Source: Flavobacterium gyeonganense
GTDB taxonomy: Bacteria; Bacteroidota; Bacteroidia; Flavobacteriales; Flavobacteriaceae
Assembly (NCBI RefSeq): GCF_029625295.1
Contig: NZ_CP121112.1
Span: 372,001 to 436,000, forward strand
Length of the DNA: 64,000 nt
Direction of reading: 5' to 3'
Shown: piece by piece, positions 39,325 to 48,139 of the stretch
How positions within the stretch are numbered: position 1 is the stretch's first letter
How the letters are laid out: each line of letters opens with the position of its first letter
The notes under the pieces: model-generated
What the model was told of the DNA's origin: nothing
The model's database searches: none
The model's input: only the letters and a program-made list of their open reading frames with translations
Position numbers and translations under genes: made by a program

Positions 39325-40110
39325 ATGATTAACTACTCAATGAAATATGGTGTTTCTGAAACAGCACATTTATTAAATGTGGATAAAGAAACGATAAAAA
39401 CTTGGGCTTATACTTTCTCAGACTATTTAAGTTCTGAAGCAAATCCTGGTAAAGGAAAGATTCGACATTTTCTGATAAGTGATATTCGGGTTTTCGCTTA
39501 TGTTCTAATGTATTGGGAGGATAAGCCCGACATGGAAAACATTAAATATGGTCTTAATTCTAATAGTCATTTCGAGTATGAAACGATTGACAATTTTTTA
39601 ACGGGTATTACACCTTTGTTCATAGTGATGCCAGAAGACATTGACGAAACATGCAGAGGCGTGGTTTTCGGTGGTGAGTTTCAATTAGGAGATATATTCA
39701 CAACGGCAGACTCGTTTAAATTAGCAGGTGACAAACTTGTTGAAATGTCTCATAAAAATTATGAACGAGAACTATTCCAACCGGCAATTTATAATTATCG
39801 TCATGCGACAGAGCTGTATATCAAAGCGATAATCGGTGAAGAAATTAATCATGACTTGCGGGACTTAGCGGAAAAGCTTAAAACGGTTTTGAAAAATGAA
39901 TTTAATGTCGTTCCTCCTGAATGGTTTGAAAATATAATACAAGCTTTTCACTATTCAGACCCAAAAGGAACTGCATTTAGATACGGTCAAACTGTACCGC
40001 AAGACGAGTTATACGCTGATATGAGACACATTGCCTCCTTGATGAATTGGCTTTCAGACTCATTTAGACGAATCAGAACAGAACGACTTAAACGAGCTGA
40101 CATTATGTAG
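39325..40110 (+). CDS. HTH (MerR-like) and HEPN-like domain protein
   Basis: The 261-residue protein begins with a MerR-like helix-turn-helix (YGVSETAHLLNVDKETIKTWAY) and continues with KIRHFLISDIRVFAYVLMYW. The C-terminal half (about 130-250) looks like a HEPN domain: AIYNYRHATELYIKAIIG, DLRDLAEKL and an all-helical remainder. HEPN domains often have RNase activity in toxin-antitoxin and defence systems, but the usual R-x4-6-H motif is not obvious here. It lies alone after a possible cassette site, with a large inverted repeat just downstream. I do not recognise a named family. Confidence 0.6.
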   Translation: MINYSMKYGVSETAHLLNVDKETIKTWAYTFSDYLSSEANPGKGKIRHFLISDIRVFAYVLMYWEDKPDMENIKYGLNSNSHFEYETIDNFLTGITPLFIVMPEDIDETCRGVVFGGEFQLGDIFTTADSFKLAGDKLVEMSHKNYERELFQPAIYNYRHATELYIKAIIGEEINHDLRDLAEKLKTVLKNEFNVVPPEWFENIIQAFHYSDPKGTAFRYGQTVPQDELYADMRHIASLMNWLSDSFRRIRTERLKRADIM

Positions 40111-40124
40111 ACAGCCTGCCATCC

Positions 40125-40309
40125 TCTGGTGCTCGTTTGCAACGAGTACCTACATAAATTTAAAGATAAATTGTAGCGTTTGTAACGCGGCTAATAAAAC
40201 AACAGTTTCTTATAAACCCTTATTTATAAATTTATCTGAAAAGCCGCGTTGTAAACGCTTTATTTAATTTCCATAAGTAAACAGATACTCGTTGCAAACG
40301 AACACCAGA
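40125..40309. repeat. 185-bp imperfect palindromic element (MITE-like)
   Basis: The ends TCTGGTGCTCGTTTGCAACG (40125) and the reverse complement of CGTTGCAAACGAACACCAGA (40309) match except for one base. A second inner pair is GCGTTTGTAACGCGGCT with AGCCGCGTTGTAAACGC. There is no ORF inside. Size and nested inverted ends suggest a non-autonomous mobile element. Confidence 0.65.
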
Positions 40310-40347
40310 TTGAGAACAATACTAAATATTATAACAAAAAAAAATCT

Positions 40348-40935
40348 TTGCAATCACGAATTACAAATCAGTTCTATTGGATAATTAACCAAAAAATATT
40401 TTTGAAAAATTTTAAAAATATACTTAATTATAAAAGTAAATCTGAAAATTTATTGAAAAAAAACAGACTTCGTTTTGATCAAATAATTTCAGATAAACGA
40501 TTCAATTATCTTGAAAAAGTATTTGAAAATCTTTTTGAAGACAAAGACTATCTAACAGATGAAGCCATTTTAAATGCTTACTTTAATTTTTCTGATAAGA
40601 TGCAATCAAATTCATTTGCTATTGCAGAACTTGAATGGACTTTTATTTCTGTTCTTTGCCAATTCAGACCAAATTTAACCGAAACATTATTAAAACGTCC
40701 TTTATTAGCAATAGTTTATTCAATTGGAGATGATATCGATTGGTTTACAGTTAAACAATTTATTGACAAAAGAATATTAGCCAAGAATGCTGAACCTTAC
40801 GGAGGTTTACCTCCAGAACCAGGTCTTTTATGGTTAGAAAAGCTTTTACCAAATCAGAAAGAAAAAGTCCAAAAAATTTTAGAAATAGTAATTGAAGAAA
40901 ACAGACAAGAAATAGAAAAACTTAACAACCGGTAA
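40348..40935 (+). CDS. Hypothetical protein
   Basis: The reading frame of 195 residues is mostly helical and rich in Lys, Phe and Leu. It ends in a charged coiled-coil tail (KEKVQKILEIVIEENRQEIEKLNNR split across residues 170-195), with AEPYGGLPPEPGLLWLEKL just before. Only a TTG start is available and the frame is open further upstream, so the N-terminus is uncertain and may be truncated by the adjoining inverted repeat. I do not recognise a family. Confidence 0.5.
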   Translation: MQSRITNQFYWIINQKIFLKNFKNILNYKSKSENLLKKNRLRFDQIISDKRFNYLEKVFENLFEDKDYLTDEAILNAYFNFSDKMQSNSFAIAELEWTFISVLCQFRPNLTETLLKRPLLAIVYSIGDDIDWFTVKQFIDKRILAKNAEPYGGLPPEPGLLWLEKLLPNQKEKVQKILEIVIEENRQEIEKLNNR

Positions 40936-41152
40936 AAACTGTAACTATTTGAACATTCATATTACGTTAGTTACTATTAACCTGATTATGTTAAATCAAA
41001 TTAATCCGGCATGAAAAACCAATCGAATCTTCTCCGAACAATATTTCTTCCAAACAACTCCCATCATTAACAAAAAAATAGTAAAAATTTCATAGAAAAA
41101 AATTTCTACACTGTATTAAAATTCCTATTTTTAGTCCAGTAAAAAATACCGT

Positions 41153-42106
41153 ATGAAATTACCCTTTATAGAAATAATTGAAGCCACCACAAGCAACCCA
41201 AATTTGTTAATGTGGAAATTCCATGATGAAGACAAAGAAATAAAAAACGGGGCAAAATTAACCGTACGCGAAAGCCAACAGGTGATGCTGTTGAATGAAG
41301 GACAGCTTACTGATGTATTTTCGCCAGGGCTTCACACCTTATCAACAGAAAACATTCCTATCCTGAGTACCCTCAAAGGATGGAAATACGGATTTGAAAG
41401 TCCGTTTAAAGTGGATGTTTACTTTTTCAATACACATCAGTTTATCAACAACAAATGGGGAACTCCCGCTCCTATCCTGCTCCATGACCCACAATTTGGA
41501 CAAATCAGGGTAAGGGCTTTTGGAAGTTTTGATATAAGGATAATTGATGTTGCCAAATTCTTCCGTCAATACGCCGGTACTTTCGAACAGCTGACCATTT
41601 TTGAACTCCAAAACCAATTAAGGGATTTTGTAGCCCCAAAGTTTGGAGAGGTTCTGGCGAATGAAAACATTACCATTACAGATGTTGCGGGAAACATTAC
41701 CCAATTGGGCCAAAAGATTGAACCGTATCTCAAACCCTATTTTCTGCAATTCGGAATCGAATTAACGCAATTTGTCATCACCAGCGTAACCTTACCGGAA
41801 GAAGTTACCGCCCACTACGACAAAATCACCAATATGAATATGGTAACCGATATGGATAAATTCACCAAATTCAATACCGCAACGGCAATTGGAGAAAAAG
41901 GAACCGCAATGCACGATGCCACCCAAAATGCCTTAAGTATGGGAATTCTTTTAAACCAAATCCAGCAAAACAAAGAAACGCCAAAAGAAGAACCCAAAGA
42001 CGACCTGACTTCTAAACTTCAAAAACTGAAATCATTGTTTGATGCCGGTTTAATCGAAGAAGATGAGTTCAAAGCCAAGAAATCAGAATTATTAAACCAA
42101 TTGTAA
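41153..42106 (+). CDS. YdjI-like SPFH domain protein with C-terminal SHOCT motif
   Basis: The 317-residue protein has an SPFH domain of the YdjI/virion-core type: ATTSNPNLLMWKFHDEDKEI, LTVRESQQVMLLNEGQLTDVFSPGLHTL, QIRVRAFGSFDIRI, and LGQKIEPYLKPYFLQFGIELTQF. The C-terminus is a SHOCT-like helix pair (LTSKLQKLKSLFDAGLIEEDEF around residues 285-315). In Bacillus, YdjI works with zinc-ribbon membrane proteins and a PspA homologue in membrane stress. Here it opens a four-gene set whose next two genes encode zinc-ribbon proteins; the next start overlaps its stop by one base. Confidence 0.85.
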   Translation: MKLPFIEIIEATTSNPNLLMWKFHDEDKEIKNGAKLTVRESQQVMLLNEGQLTDVFSPGLHTLSTENIPILSTLKGWKYGFESPFKVDVYFFNTHQFINNKWGTPAPILLHDPQFGQIRVRAFGSFDIRIIDVAKFFRQYAGTFEQLTIFELQNQLRDFVAPKFGEVLANENITITDVAGNITQLGQKIEPYLKPYFLQFGIELTQFVITSVTLPEEVTAHYDKITNMNMVTDMDKFTKFNTATAIGEKGTAMHDATQNALSMGILLNQIQQNKETPKEEPKDDLTSKLQKLKSLFDAGLIEEDEFKAKKSELLNQL

Positions 42107-42348
42107 TGGAAGAAAAAAAAATGACTTCGTTTCTCGATAAGCTGAAAGAAAAGGCGCAAAAACAATCTAATTATGGAGGCGAGACTGAAATTACGGATGC
42201 TCAAATGAGCCTGAGAGACTGCCCAAACTGCGGTTCCGGAAGAGCAAAACAAGATGGTGTAACAAATTGCGCCTATTGCGGATATGAATTCATACAGGTA
42301 AAGCTTACAGACGGATTTTACATCAAAAAGGAAGATAATTCAATTTAA
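42106..42348 (+). CDS. Small zinc-ribbon protein
   Basis: The 80-residue protein is soluble. Its C-terminal half carries a four-Cys ribbon CPNCGSGRA...CAYCGYEFI and its N-terminal part is basic and helical. The start overlaps the stop of the SPFH gene (TAATG). A second ATG at 42121 is also possible. It is probably an accessory partner of the SPFH protein, by gene order. Confidence 0.7.
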   Translation: MEEKKMTSFLDKLKEKAQKQSNYGGETEITDAQMSLRDCPNCGSGRAKQDGVTNCAYCGYEFIQVKLTDGFYIKKEDNSI

Positions 42349-42359
42349 AAAACAATAAA

Positions 42360-43298
42360 GTGTTCGGATTATTCAATAAACAAAATAATGAAAAAACTGC
42401 AATTCCTGAATGGAATGCAGAACTTCAGGAATCAAAAGAAAGATGGTTTACTTTTCTGGAAAAACTGGAAGCCAAAATGGAAGAACTGGCAACAGCCGCA
42501 ATTCCCGAATTAAAGCAGCTCTTACAGGACGATGACGACCTTTATAAACGAACTTTTCACAGAGTTTTATCGGGAGTTAATGGTCAGTTAAACAACATCA
42601 GGGAAAAAGCGAGAGATACTTACGAACAAAAAATAAACACTCTTTATTACGACCTCAACACTCAGGTTTCTGTTTTAAACCAGCATCATTATTTGCTTTA
42701 TGATTTCAGAACGGTCTGCTCAGACCGACATAATGAATTTGAAAGAAAATTTGACTATTGGAGGGACCAAATCGAAAAAACCCAGGAACGTGACCTGGAA
42801 ATCGAGTACCAAAAAATTCTCAATGAATTTGAAGCTATTAAAGATAAATTCAGCTGCAAACAATGTGGAGGAAATATCACTATTGATAAGATTTTTTTAA
42901 TTGAAACCTATATTGCATGTCCGTACTGCAGGTCTCAAAATACTTTTGCACCGAGCACGCAGGCCCGAATGCTGCAAAATATTGCGCGAGGCCTTGCAGA
43001 ACAAAGAACAGTTCATTTATACGAAGCTTTTCAAACTGAAAACAACAAAGAGCGCGAACTGTATCATCAGCGGCATGAATTAAGCCTGAGTAAAATCCAT
43101 GAAAGAGACAGTAAAGTCCTGAGTGAAATCAATACCAAAATGGATCAGTTGGAAAACGAAAGACAAAATGCAATAGAGAATGCACCAAAATTACATCAGG
43201 TGTATTTAAGAGCTATGTATGACGAGTGGAACAAAATCACACCCGATTTAAAAGAGCACAACGAAAAAATGTATCAGAATCAATTACACTACAAATAA
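42360..43298 (+). CDS. Coiled-coil protein with central zinc ribbon
   Basis: The 312-residue protein starts with GTG, 11 bp after the zinc-ribbon gene. It is almost entirely helical and charged (about 10-160 and 215-312), with a ribbon CKQCGG...CPYCRSQ in the middle (about 165-195). The helical parts could form a PspA-like rod, but I see no direct sequence match. It is the third gene of the SPFH operon and its function is unknown. Confidence 0.65.
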   Translation: MFGLFNKQNNEKTAIPEWNAELQESKERWFTFLEKLEAKMEELATAAIPELKQLLQDDDDLYKRTFHRVLSGVNGQLNNIREKARDTYEQKINTLYYDLNTQVSVLNQHHYLLYDFRTVCSDRHNEFERKFDYWRDQIEKTQERDLEIEYQKILNEFEAIKDKFSCKQCGGNITIDKIFLIETYIACPYCRSQNTFAPSTQARMLQNIARGLAEQRTVHLYEAFQTENNKERELYHQRHELSLSKIHERDSKVLSEINTKMDQLENERQNAIENAPKLHQVYLRAMYDEWNKITPDLKEHNEKMYQNQLHYK

Positions 43299-43322
43299 AT
43301 TAATAACCTTAAAAACAGAAAA

Positions 43323-44279
43323 ATGTTTAAAAAACTTTTTGGTTCCCTAACCGGAGACAACAAACAAGAAAATCAGATTGATGCACAAACTTCAAATGAT
43401 AATTATGAGAATAATTATGAAAACGAGTATCAGGAAACAGAATACGACCCTGAAACTTTGCACGGAACACATTACGCTATTGAAGATTTTGACAATGAAG
43501 TAGAAAGAAGAGCAGAAGCCTGGATTCAGGATGAACGTGAAAGTGGGGAAAATTTACAGGAAAGCGACATCAAAAGCATTTATACCAATTACAGACGACA
43601 AGTTTACCAAGAATGGAATAACTGCGATTCTGATCAAATGATCCGATTTGAGCATGCTAATTCATTAAAATACAGCGGCGTTCAGACTTCAGGGTTTGTA
43701 AAAGTAGAGGACAACAATCCGTTTCTTGAGCCTGTGCACGGGATTTCATTGAGAGATTATACAGCCATGTGCCTGAAAATTAGTGCAGGTGTAGATTACA
43801 ACGAAGTGTGCAGAGCAATGGGTATTGAATCTGTAATCTGGGAAGAATTAAATACCATTTGGCCACAGCGTATGGGCGAAGATACTTCGTTTACAGTTAC
43901 CACTTTATTCGGTCAGTATTATGCAGAAAACGTTACGATTCCGCAATTAGAAAATATCAAAGCCGAGGTTTCAGAAGAAGGAGTTGCAAATCTTGAAAGA
44001 ATCAAAACCGACCGTTATTTCTACGAGGAACTTGCCGGAGCGAGACAGGCAGCTTACGAATACGGAATCGACGGAGCACAATGGATCCTGGATAACTACG
44101 GAATCAATCTGGCCGATTTCCAGTCGGTTGCCATGCAGTGGATGACCGAACAGAATCAAAACTGGAACTCAGAAGAGATAATGGCGTTTTCAAATTACCA
44201 GCAGGAAAAACAAAAAGAATACGCCGCAAAATTCGCCGCAGAACAAGGCGGCAATATAGCGGACGACGTAGAATTCTAA
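43323..44279 (+). CDS. Acidic protein of unknown function, last gene of SPFH operon
   Basis: The 318-residue protein begins MFKKLFGSLTGDNKQEN and has a very acidic, Asn/Tyr/Glu-rich linker (about 20-60). A helical globular part follows with SLRDYTAMCLKISAGVDYNEVCRAMGIE (positions about 140-167) and ARQAAYEYGIDGAQWILDNYG. Composition and the N-terminal basic amphipathic helix suggest a membrane-associated cytoplasmic protein. It starts 24 bp after the previous gene, and an island repeat with terminator follows. I cannot name the family with confidence. Confidence 0.65.
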   Translation: MFKKLFGSLTGDNKQENQIDAQTSNDNYENNYENEYQETEYDPETLHGTHYAIEDFDNEVERRAEAWIQDERESGENLQESDIKSIYTNYRRQVYQEWNNCDSDQMIRFEHANSLKYSGVQTSGFVKVEDNNPFLEPVHGISLRDYTAMCLKISAGVDYNEVCRAMGIESVIWEELNTIWPQRMGEDTSFTVTTLFGQYYAENVTIPQLENIKAEVSEEGVANLERIKTDRYFYEELAGARQAAYEYGIDGAQWILDNYGINLADFQSVAMQWMTEQNQNWNSEEIMAFSNYQQEKQKEYAAKFAAEQGGNIADDVEF

Positions 44280-44300
44280 ACTATTTCCAGTACATCAATT

Positions 44301-44515
44301 AATCCGGTTTGTAATTGCAGATCGGATTTTTTTATGGGCATGTCCCGCAGAAAAAGCGGGTCGCGCTATTCGCTAAATCTTTTGTTCCGTTTCTCTTCAC
44401 AAAAGGATACCGCTGCTATCCCTCATGCGGCATCCGGTTTCATAATTGAATCAATCTTAATCAAGGACTCTTTTTGAGGATTTATAAGAAATTATCATAT
44501 ATTTGAAAACATTAA
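44301..44515. repeat. Island repeat copy 2 with terminator and promoter-like box
   Basis: It starts with the hairpin AATCCGGTTTGTAATTGCAGATCGGATT plus T7 (split here as left arm AATCCGGTTTG and right arm AGATCGGATT). The GGGCATGTCCCGCAG block, GATACCGCTGCTATCCCTCATGCGG and the tail ATTATCATATATTTG follow. This fills the 329-bp gap after the SPFH operon. Confidence 0.8.
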
Positions 44516-44608
44516 ACTTATACTTTTCAGATATAGCTACCCAATTTGAGGTAAATAAGTCTCATGTTGTCAGACATATATATAAGTTAGCAGAAAGACT
44601 AAAAAAAC

Positions 44609-45088
44609 ATGACTACAAAAAAGGAAATATTTGTCATCTCAATAATTTCAACTTTTACTCTTCTGTTGATACTTCTTTGCATTTTAATTATGCTTAGGAA
44701 CAAAAACTTCGAAAAAGAATATTCCTTTAATTTAAGTTTGCCACCTGAAAATTTCTATGAAGATATTTGTGGTTGCTCACTTGAAAAACTTTTAAGCTTC
44801 AGAAATTTTAAATCATTCGAATTAAATCAAAATACAGACAAAAATAAAATCAACTTTAGCCAGATTCAAACTAATGTTAGAAACATTATTAGAAGTAATG
44901 ATTCTAAAAATGGAATTCGCATAAAATTGAGTAAAAAAACAAAATATGAAGATGTAATTAAAATATTGGATATTTGTGAAATTGAAAAAGCTCCAACTTA
45001 TATTCTTAAAGATTATGATATTTGGATAATGACTGGCTCGAATTCAGAAATGAATAAAAATTGTCCATTTAAATATCCCAAGAAATAA
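44609..45088 (+). CDS. Single-pass membrane protein, possibly ExbD-like
   Basis: The 159-residue protein has one N-terminal membrane helix (IFVISIISTFTLLLILLCILIML) and a periplasmic domain. Its last part (GIRIKLSKKTKYEDVIKILDICE, about 105-127) recalls the layout of ExbD-type proteins. The similarity is weak and no ExbB partner is present. It follows island repeat copy 2, which carries a TATATTTG box about 100 bp upstream. Confidence 0.5.
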   Translation: MTTKKEIFVISIISTFTLLLILLCILIMLRNKNFEKEYSFNLSLPPENFYEDICGCSLEKLLSFRNFKSFELNQNTDKNKINFSQIQTNVRNIIRSNDSKNGIRIKLSKKTKYEDVIKILDICEIEKAPTYILKDYDIWIMTGSNSEMNKNCPFKYPKK

Positions 45089-45281
45089 AAGTCCTTCTGC
45101 CAACAGCTACAACAGATTTGCGATAATTGACTTACTGGAAAGATATTTTTGTATTTGATGATTTGCTTTATCTGTTAAAAGCTCAGGTGGCAAATTCGAA
45201 GAATTGGCTTTATTTAGTTTAAAAACCACTGATTACCAAAATATTATTCTAATAAATAATCAAAAGAAAATAAAACAAACA

Positions 45282-45827
45282 ATGGTCAATAGTGAGATTT
45301 TAGAAATTGCAACCCACGCCAATTTAAATATAATTGCTGATGACAAAAAAGTCGAAATAAAACATAAATTACGTTTAGCTGACAAATCAACCTGGGGTAT
45401 TCTATTCTTTTTATGTGGCGGACTTTTACTAATTATTTTACCTTTTATTAAAACTTCAGACACCACTGCAAAAATTTTAGGAATTGTAATTGGACTTTTA
45501 TTGGTAGCTTTATCTATCCTGACTTTAATTCGGCAATTTACTGATGGAATAAAAATCAAAGATAATACTTTCTCATTTCGTTATAATCTTAAGAAGACAA
45601 CACTTCCTTTAAGCAGAAGTATGGAAATCAAAATGAGAACAGAAACAATAAAGATAAAACGTGTTGGGACAATAGGAACAGACTTTATTGTCGTTACGCA
45701 TTTTCTTCAGGATTTAAACAACGAAATTATTCTTCTGAAGTTTCAAATGGATAATTTATATGCCGAAAAGGCAAGAAAATTAGGAAACGAAATAACAAGA
45801 ATAATTAATGAAAAATTTCGGATATAA
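45282..45827 (+). CDS. Membrane protein of unknown function
   Basis: The protein of about 181 residues has two adjacent membrane helices (WGILFFLCGGLLLIILPFI and ILGIVIGLLLVALSILTLI), followed by a soluble beta-rich domain. I choose ATG 45282. A TTG at 45204 in the same frame would add 26 residues. No family was recognised. It lies between island repeat copies 2 and 3. Confidence 0.55.
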   Translation: MVNSEILEIATHANLNIIADDKKVEIKHKLRLADKSTWGILFFLCGGLLLIILPFIKTSDTTAKILGIVIGLLLVALSILTLIRQFTDGIKIKDNTFSFRYNLKKTTLPLSRSMEIKMRTETIKIKRVGTIGTDFIVVTHFLQDLNNEIILLKFQMDNLYAEKARKLGNEITRIINEKFRI

Positions 45828-45990
45828 TCAAACCATTGCAGACATAGTAACTCTACAATATTTTCTTAGACAGATGCTGCAACATTACAACCAATTTTAT
45901 AAAACACTATTCACAATAAATCAACAGACAACGACAGGAATTATTATATGCTAACTGGCCGAAATAAAACACTGTCCAAAAACAATCTAC
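45828..45990. other. Intergenic stretch before repeat copy 3
   Basis: It is AT-rich with no ORF and no clear hairpin. Together with the repeat at 45991-46102 and the next leader it makes up the 403-bp gap. Confidence 0.4.
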
Positions 45991-46102
45991 AAAATCCGGT
46001 TTGCAATTGCAGATCGGATTTTTTATGGGCATGCCCCGCAGAAAAGCTTGTCTAATCAAGAATCGTTTTGAGGATTCATAAGAATTATTATATATTTGGT
46101 GG
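45991..46102. repeat. Island repeat copy 3, shortened
   Basis: The terminator hairpin (AATCCGGTTTG...AGATCGGATT, T6) and ATGGGCATGCCCCGCAGAAAAG are joined directly to the tail AATCGTTTTGAGGATTCATAAG and TATATTTG. The middle palindromic part is missing. Confidence 0.75.
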
Positions 46103-46230
46103 CAACAAAATCTGATACTTTATAGATATTATAGTCCAATTTGAAGTACATAAATGGGATATTTTCAGACATAAATACAATGTGGCAACAATTCTAAAAA
46201 TGAACACGTAATCAAAAAAATGAAAATTAT

Positions 46231-47364
46231 ATGAGAAAAAATTTCTTATTAGCTGTATTATTGAATTTAGCTTCAATGAGTATATATGCACAGGAAAAAT
46301 TTAAGGAAGTAAACTTCGACGAAAAATTTAAAAAAGAAAATCAAGGAAAAGCTGAAATTAAAATCAATGAAGTCAAGGAATTAATACATATAATGATAGC
46401 AATAACTGAAGTTGGTTTAGAAAATGATGATATGGTTGCACAAACCGGAACTTATTATAAAGATATTATTCAAGATTTCAAGCCTTTCAAAGATGAACAG
46501 ATTATTACAAAGTTTGATTCTTTAATGAAAGCGAATCCGCTAAATTACATTTTTCTTTCAGGTAATGCTTTGAGTTACGATTTCAAAGGAAACAAATTAG
46601 TAGCCAATAAATATTATCTTTTTCCAGCTCAGAATGTTTCTTCTCACACTACAATCACAGTAAATCCAATTACAACTTACAAAAAAGAGATTGAGAATTT
46701 TGCAAAAAAAACAGGATTTCGAAAGTTCTATAAAAAGCATAATGAATATTATAACAAAATCATTTCAGATTACAACGAATTCGCAGATCTTAAAGAACAA
46801 TGGAGCTGGTTAGAAAAGCAATTTTCTACAATAGTCAATAATTATACGATAATGTGTTCACCTCTGATTAATGGATTGAATTATACGACAAGTTATACTG
46901 ATAATAATTTTAAACAAATTATGATGGTCTTGCCACCGCTTGAAGAATTACCAAATATGACAGACTCTGAAAAAGTTGTATTTAATACAAGAACAATGTT
47001 TACCGAAATTGACCACAATTATGTAGGAAAACCAACGAAAGACAATATTGATATCATAAATCAAGTTCTTGGAAATAGAGAAGAATGGGTTAATACAAAA
47101 CAGTATGGTACAGAATATTATCCAAATGCTGAACGAGTTTTTGATGAATACATGACATATGGTGTGTTTTTATTATATTGCAAAGACCATTTTGATAAAA
47201 ATACAACCGCAAAGACAACTAAAAATATTATCGATTTAATGACAGAAAGAGGGTTTATAAAAATGCAAGAGTTCGCAGACTCTCTTTTTGATGTTAGTTC
47301 TAAAAACCCAAACAAAACAATAGAAGAATGGTATCCGGAATTTATTAAACAACTCGGAAAATAA
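46231..47364 (+). CDS. Secreted protein of unknown function
   Basis: The 377-residue protein has a clear signal peptide (MRKNFLLAVLLNLASMSIYA, cleavage likely before QEKF). The mature part is mixed, Lys/Asn/Tyr-rich, with no cysteine cluster beyond single residues. No repeated units were seen and I recognise no family. It is a lone gene between island repeat copies 3 and 4, and copy 3 carries a TATATTTG box about 130 bp upstream. Confidence 0.6.
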   Translation: MRKNFLLAVLLNLASMSIYAQEKFKEVNFDEKFKKENQGKAEIKINEVKELIHIMIAITEVGLENDDMVAQTGTYYKDIIQDFKPFKDEQIITKFDSLMKANPLNYIFLSGNALSYDFKGNKLVANKYYLFPAQNVSSHTTITVNPITTYKKEIENFAKKTGFRKFYKKHNEYYNKIISDYNEFADLKEQWSWLEKQFSTIVNNYTIMCSPLINGLNYTTSYTDNNFKQIMMVLPPLEELPNMTDSEKVVFNTRTMFTEIDHNYVGKPTKDNIDIINQVLGNREEWVNTKQYGTEYYPNAERVFDEYMTYGVFLLYCKDHFDKNTTAKTTKNIIDLMTERGFIKMQEFADSLFDVSSKNPNKTIEEWYPEFIKQLGK

Positions 47365-47441
47365 AAAGCTGTATCTATACCATATGATTCTAAAATGCTT
47401 TCATCAGGTCAAGTACTGAAAGAATTAAACAACCAATATAC

Positions 47442-47527
47442 AAAATCCGATTTGCAATTGCAGACCGGATTTTTTTATGGGCATTCACAGCAGAAAAGCC
47501 GGATTGGGTTATTCGCTAAATTTTTGT
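47442..47527. repeat. Island repeat copy 4, 5' part
   Basis: The terminator hairpin AAATCCGATTTGCAATTGCAG...ACCGGATTTTTTT (split arms) is followed by ATGGGCATTCACAGCAGAAAAG and GGGTTATTCGCTAAATTTTTG. The 3' tail of the family is absent. A further hairpin-like GGCAAAGCC is present downstream. The remaining gap to 47673 holds nothing else. Confidence 0.7.
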
Positions 47528-47673
47528 TCGGTTTGACGCCAGAATCGGCAAAGCCGAAGTTAGAAACTTAAAAGTACATTGTTTATAGATTTTTTTTAAA
47601 TAGTGTAATTTTTTTTATCTACATGACAACTAATAAATTATTAGAATAATCAAATAACTTTAAACTTTGATTG

Positions 47674-48138
47674 ATGAAAGAAGACTTTATAAAATCCATT
47701 AATGAATATCAAAATATAATTCACAAAATTTGCAGGCTATATAGAAACAGCCATGAAGACCGTGAAGATTTATTTCAGGAAATAGTTTATCAATTATGGA
47801 AATCATATCCTAAATTTAAAGGAGAATCAAAAATAAGCACCTGGATATACCGGGTTGCTTTTAATACCTCAATAGTTACATTTAGAAAAAATAAAATCTC
47901 TATTTCTAACTATAAAAATATTCCCGAAAAGTTCCATCCTACACTAGAAAATTCATATTCGGAAAACGAAGAACGCATTTTTGAACTTCTTAGTAAATTA
48001 AATAGTATTGAAAAATCTATTATCACACTTTATCTCGAAGATTACAATTATGAAGAAATTGCGACTATAATTGGGATATCCGAAAATAATGTAGGAGTCA
48101 AACTGAACAGAATCAAAAACAAATTAAAAATAAAATAA
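47674..48138 (+). CDS. ECF-type RNA polymerase sigma factor
   Basis: The 154-residue protein has region 2 (YRNSHEDREDLFQEIVYQLWKSYPKF and STWIYRVAFNTSI) and region 4 (LNSIEKSIITLYLEDYNYEEIATIIGISENNVGVKLNRIKNKL, residues about 105-150). Translation is taken from ATG 47674; the TTG directly before is unlikely. The membrane-protein gene that follows 1 bp after the stop is placed as its regulator would be. Confidence 0.9.
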   Translation: MKEDFIKSINEYQNIIHKICRLYRNSHEDREDLFQEIVYQLWKSYPKFKGESKISTWIYRVAFNTSIVTFRKNKISISNYKNIPEKFHPTLENSYSENEERIFELLSKLNSIEKSIITLYLEDYNYEEIATIIGISENNVGVKLNRIKNKLKIK

Positions 48139-48139
48139 T

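Noticed and set aside
44503-44697. 64-codon ORF starting in the tail of island repeat copy 2
   Set aside because: It begins inside the TATATTTG box, resembles the non-coding region at 46110-46200, and overlaps the better gene at 44609.
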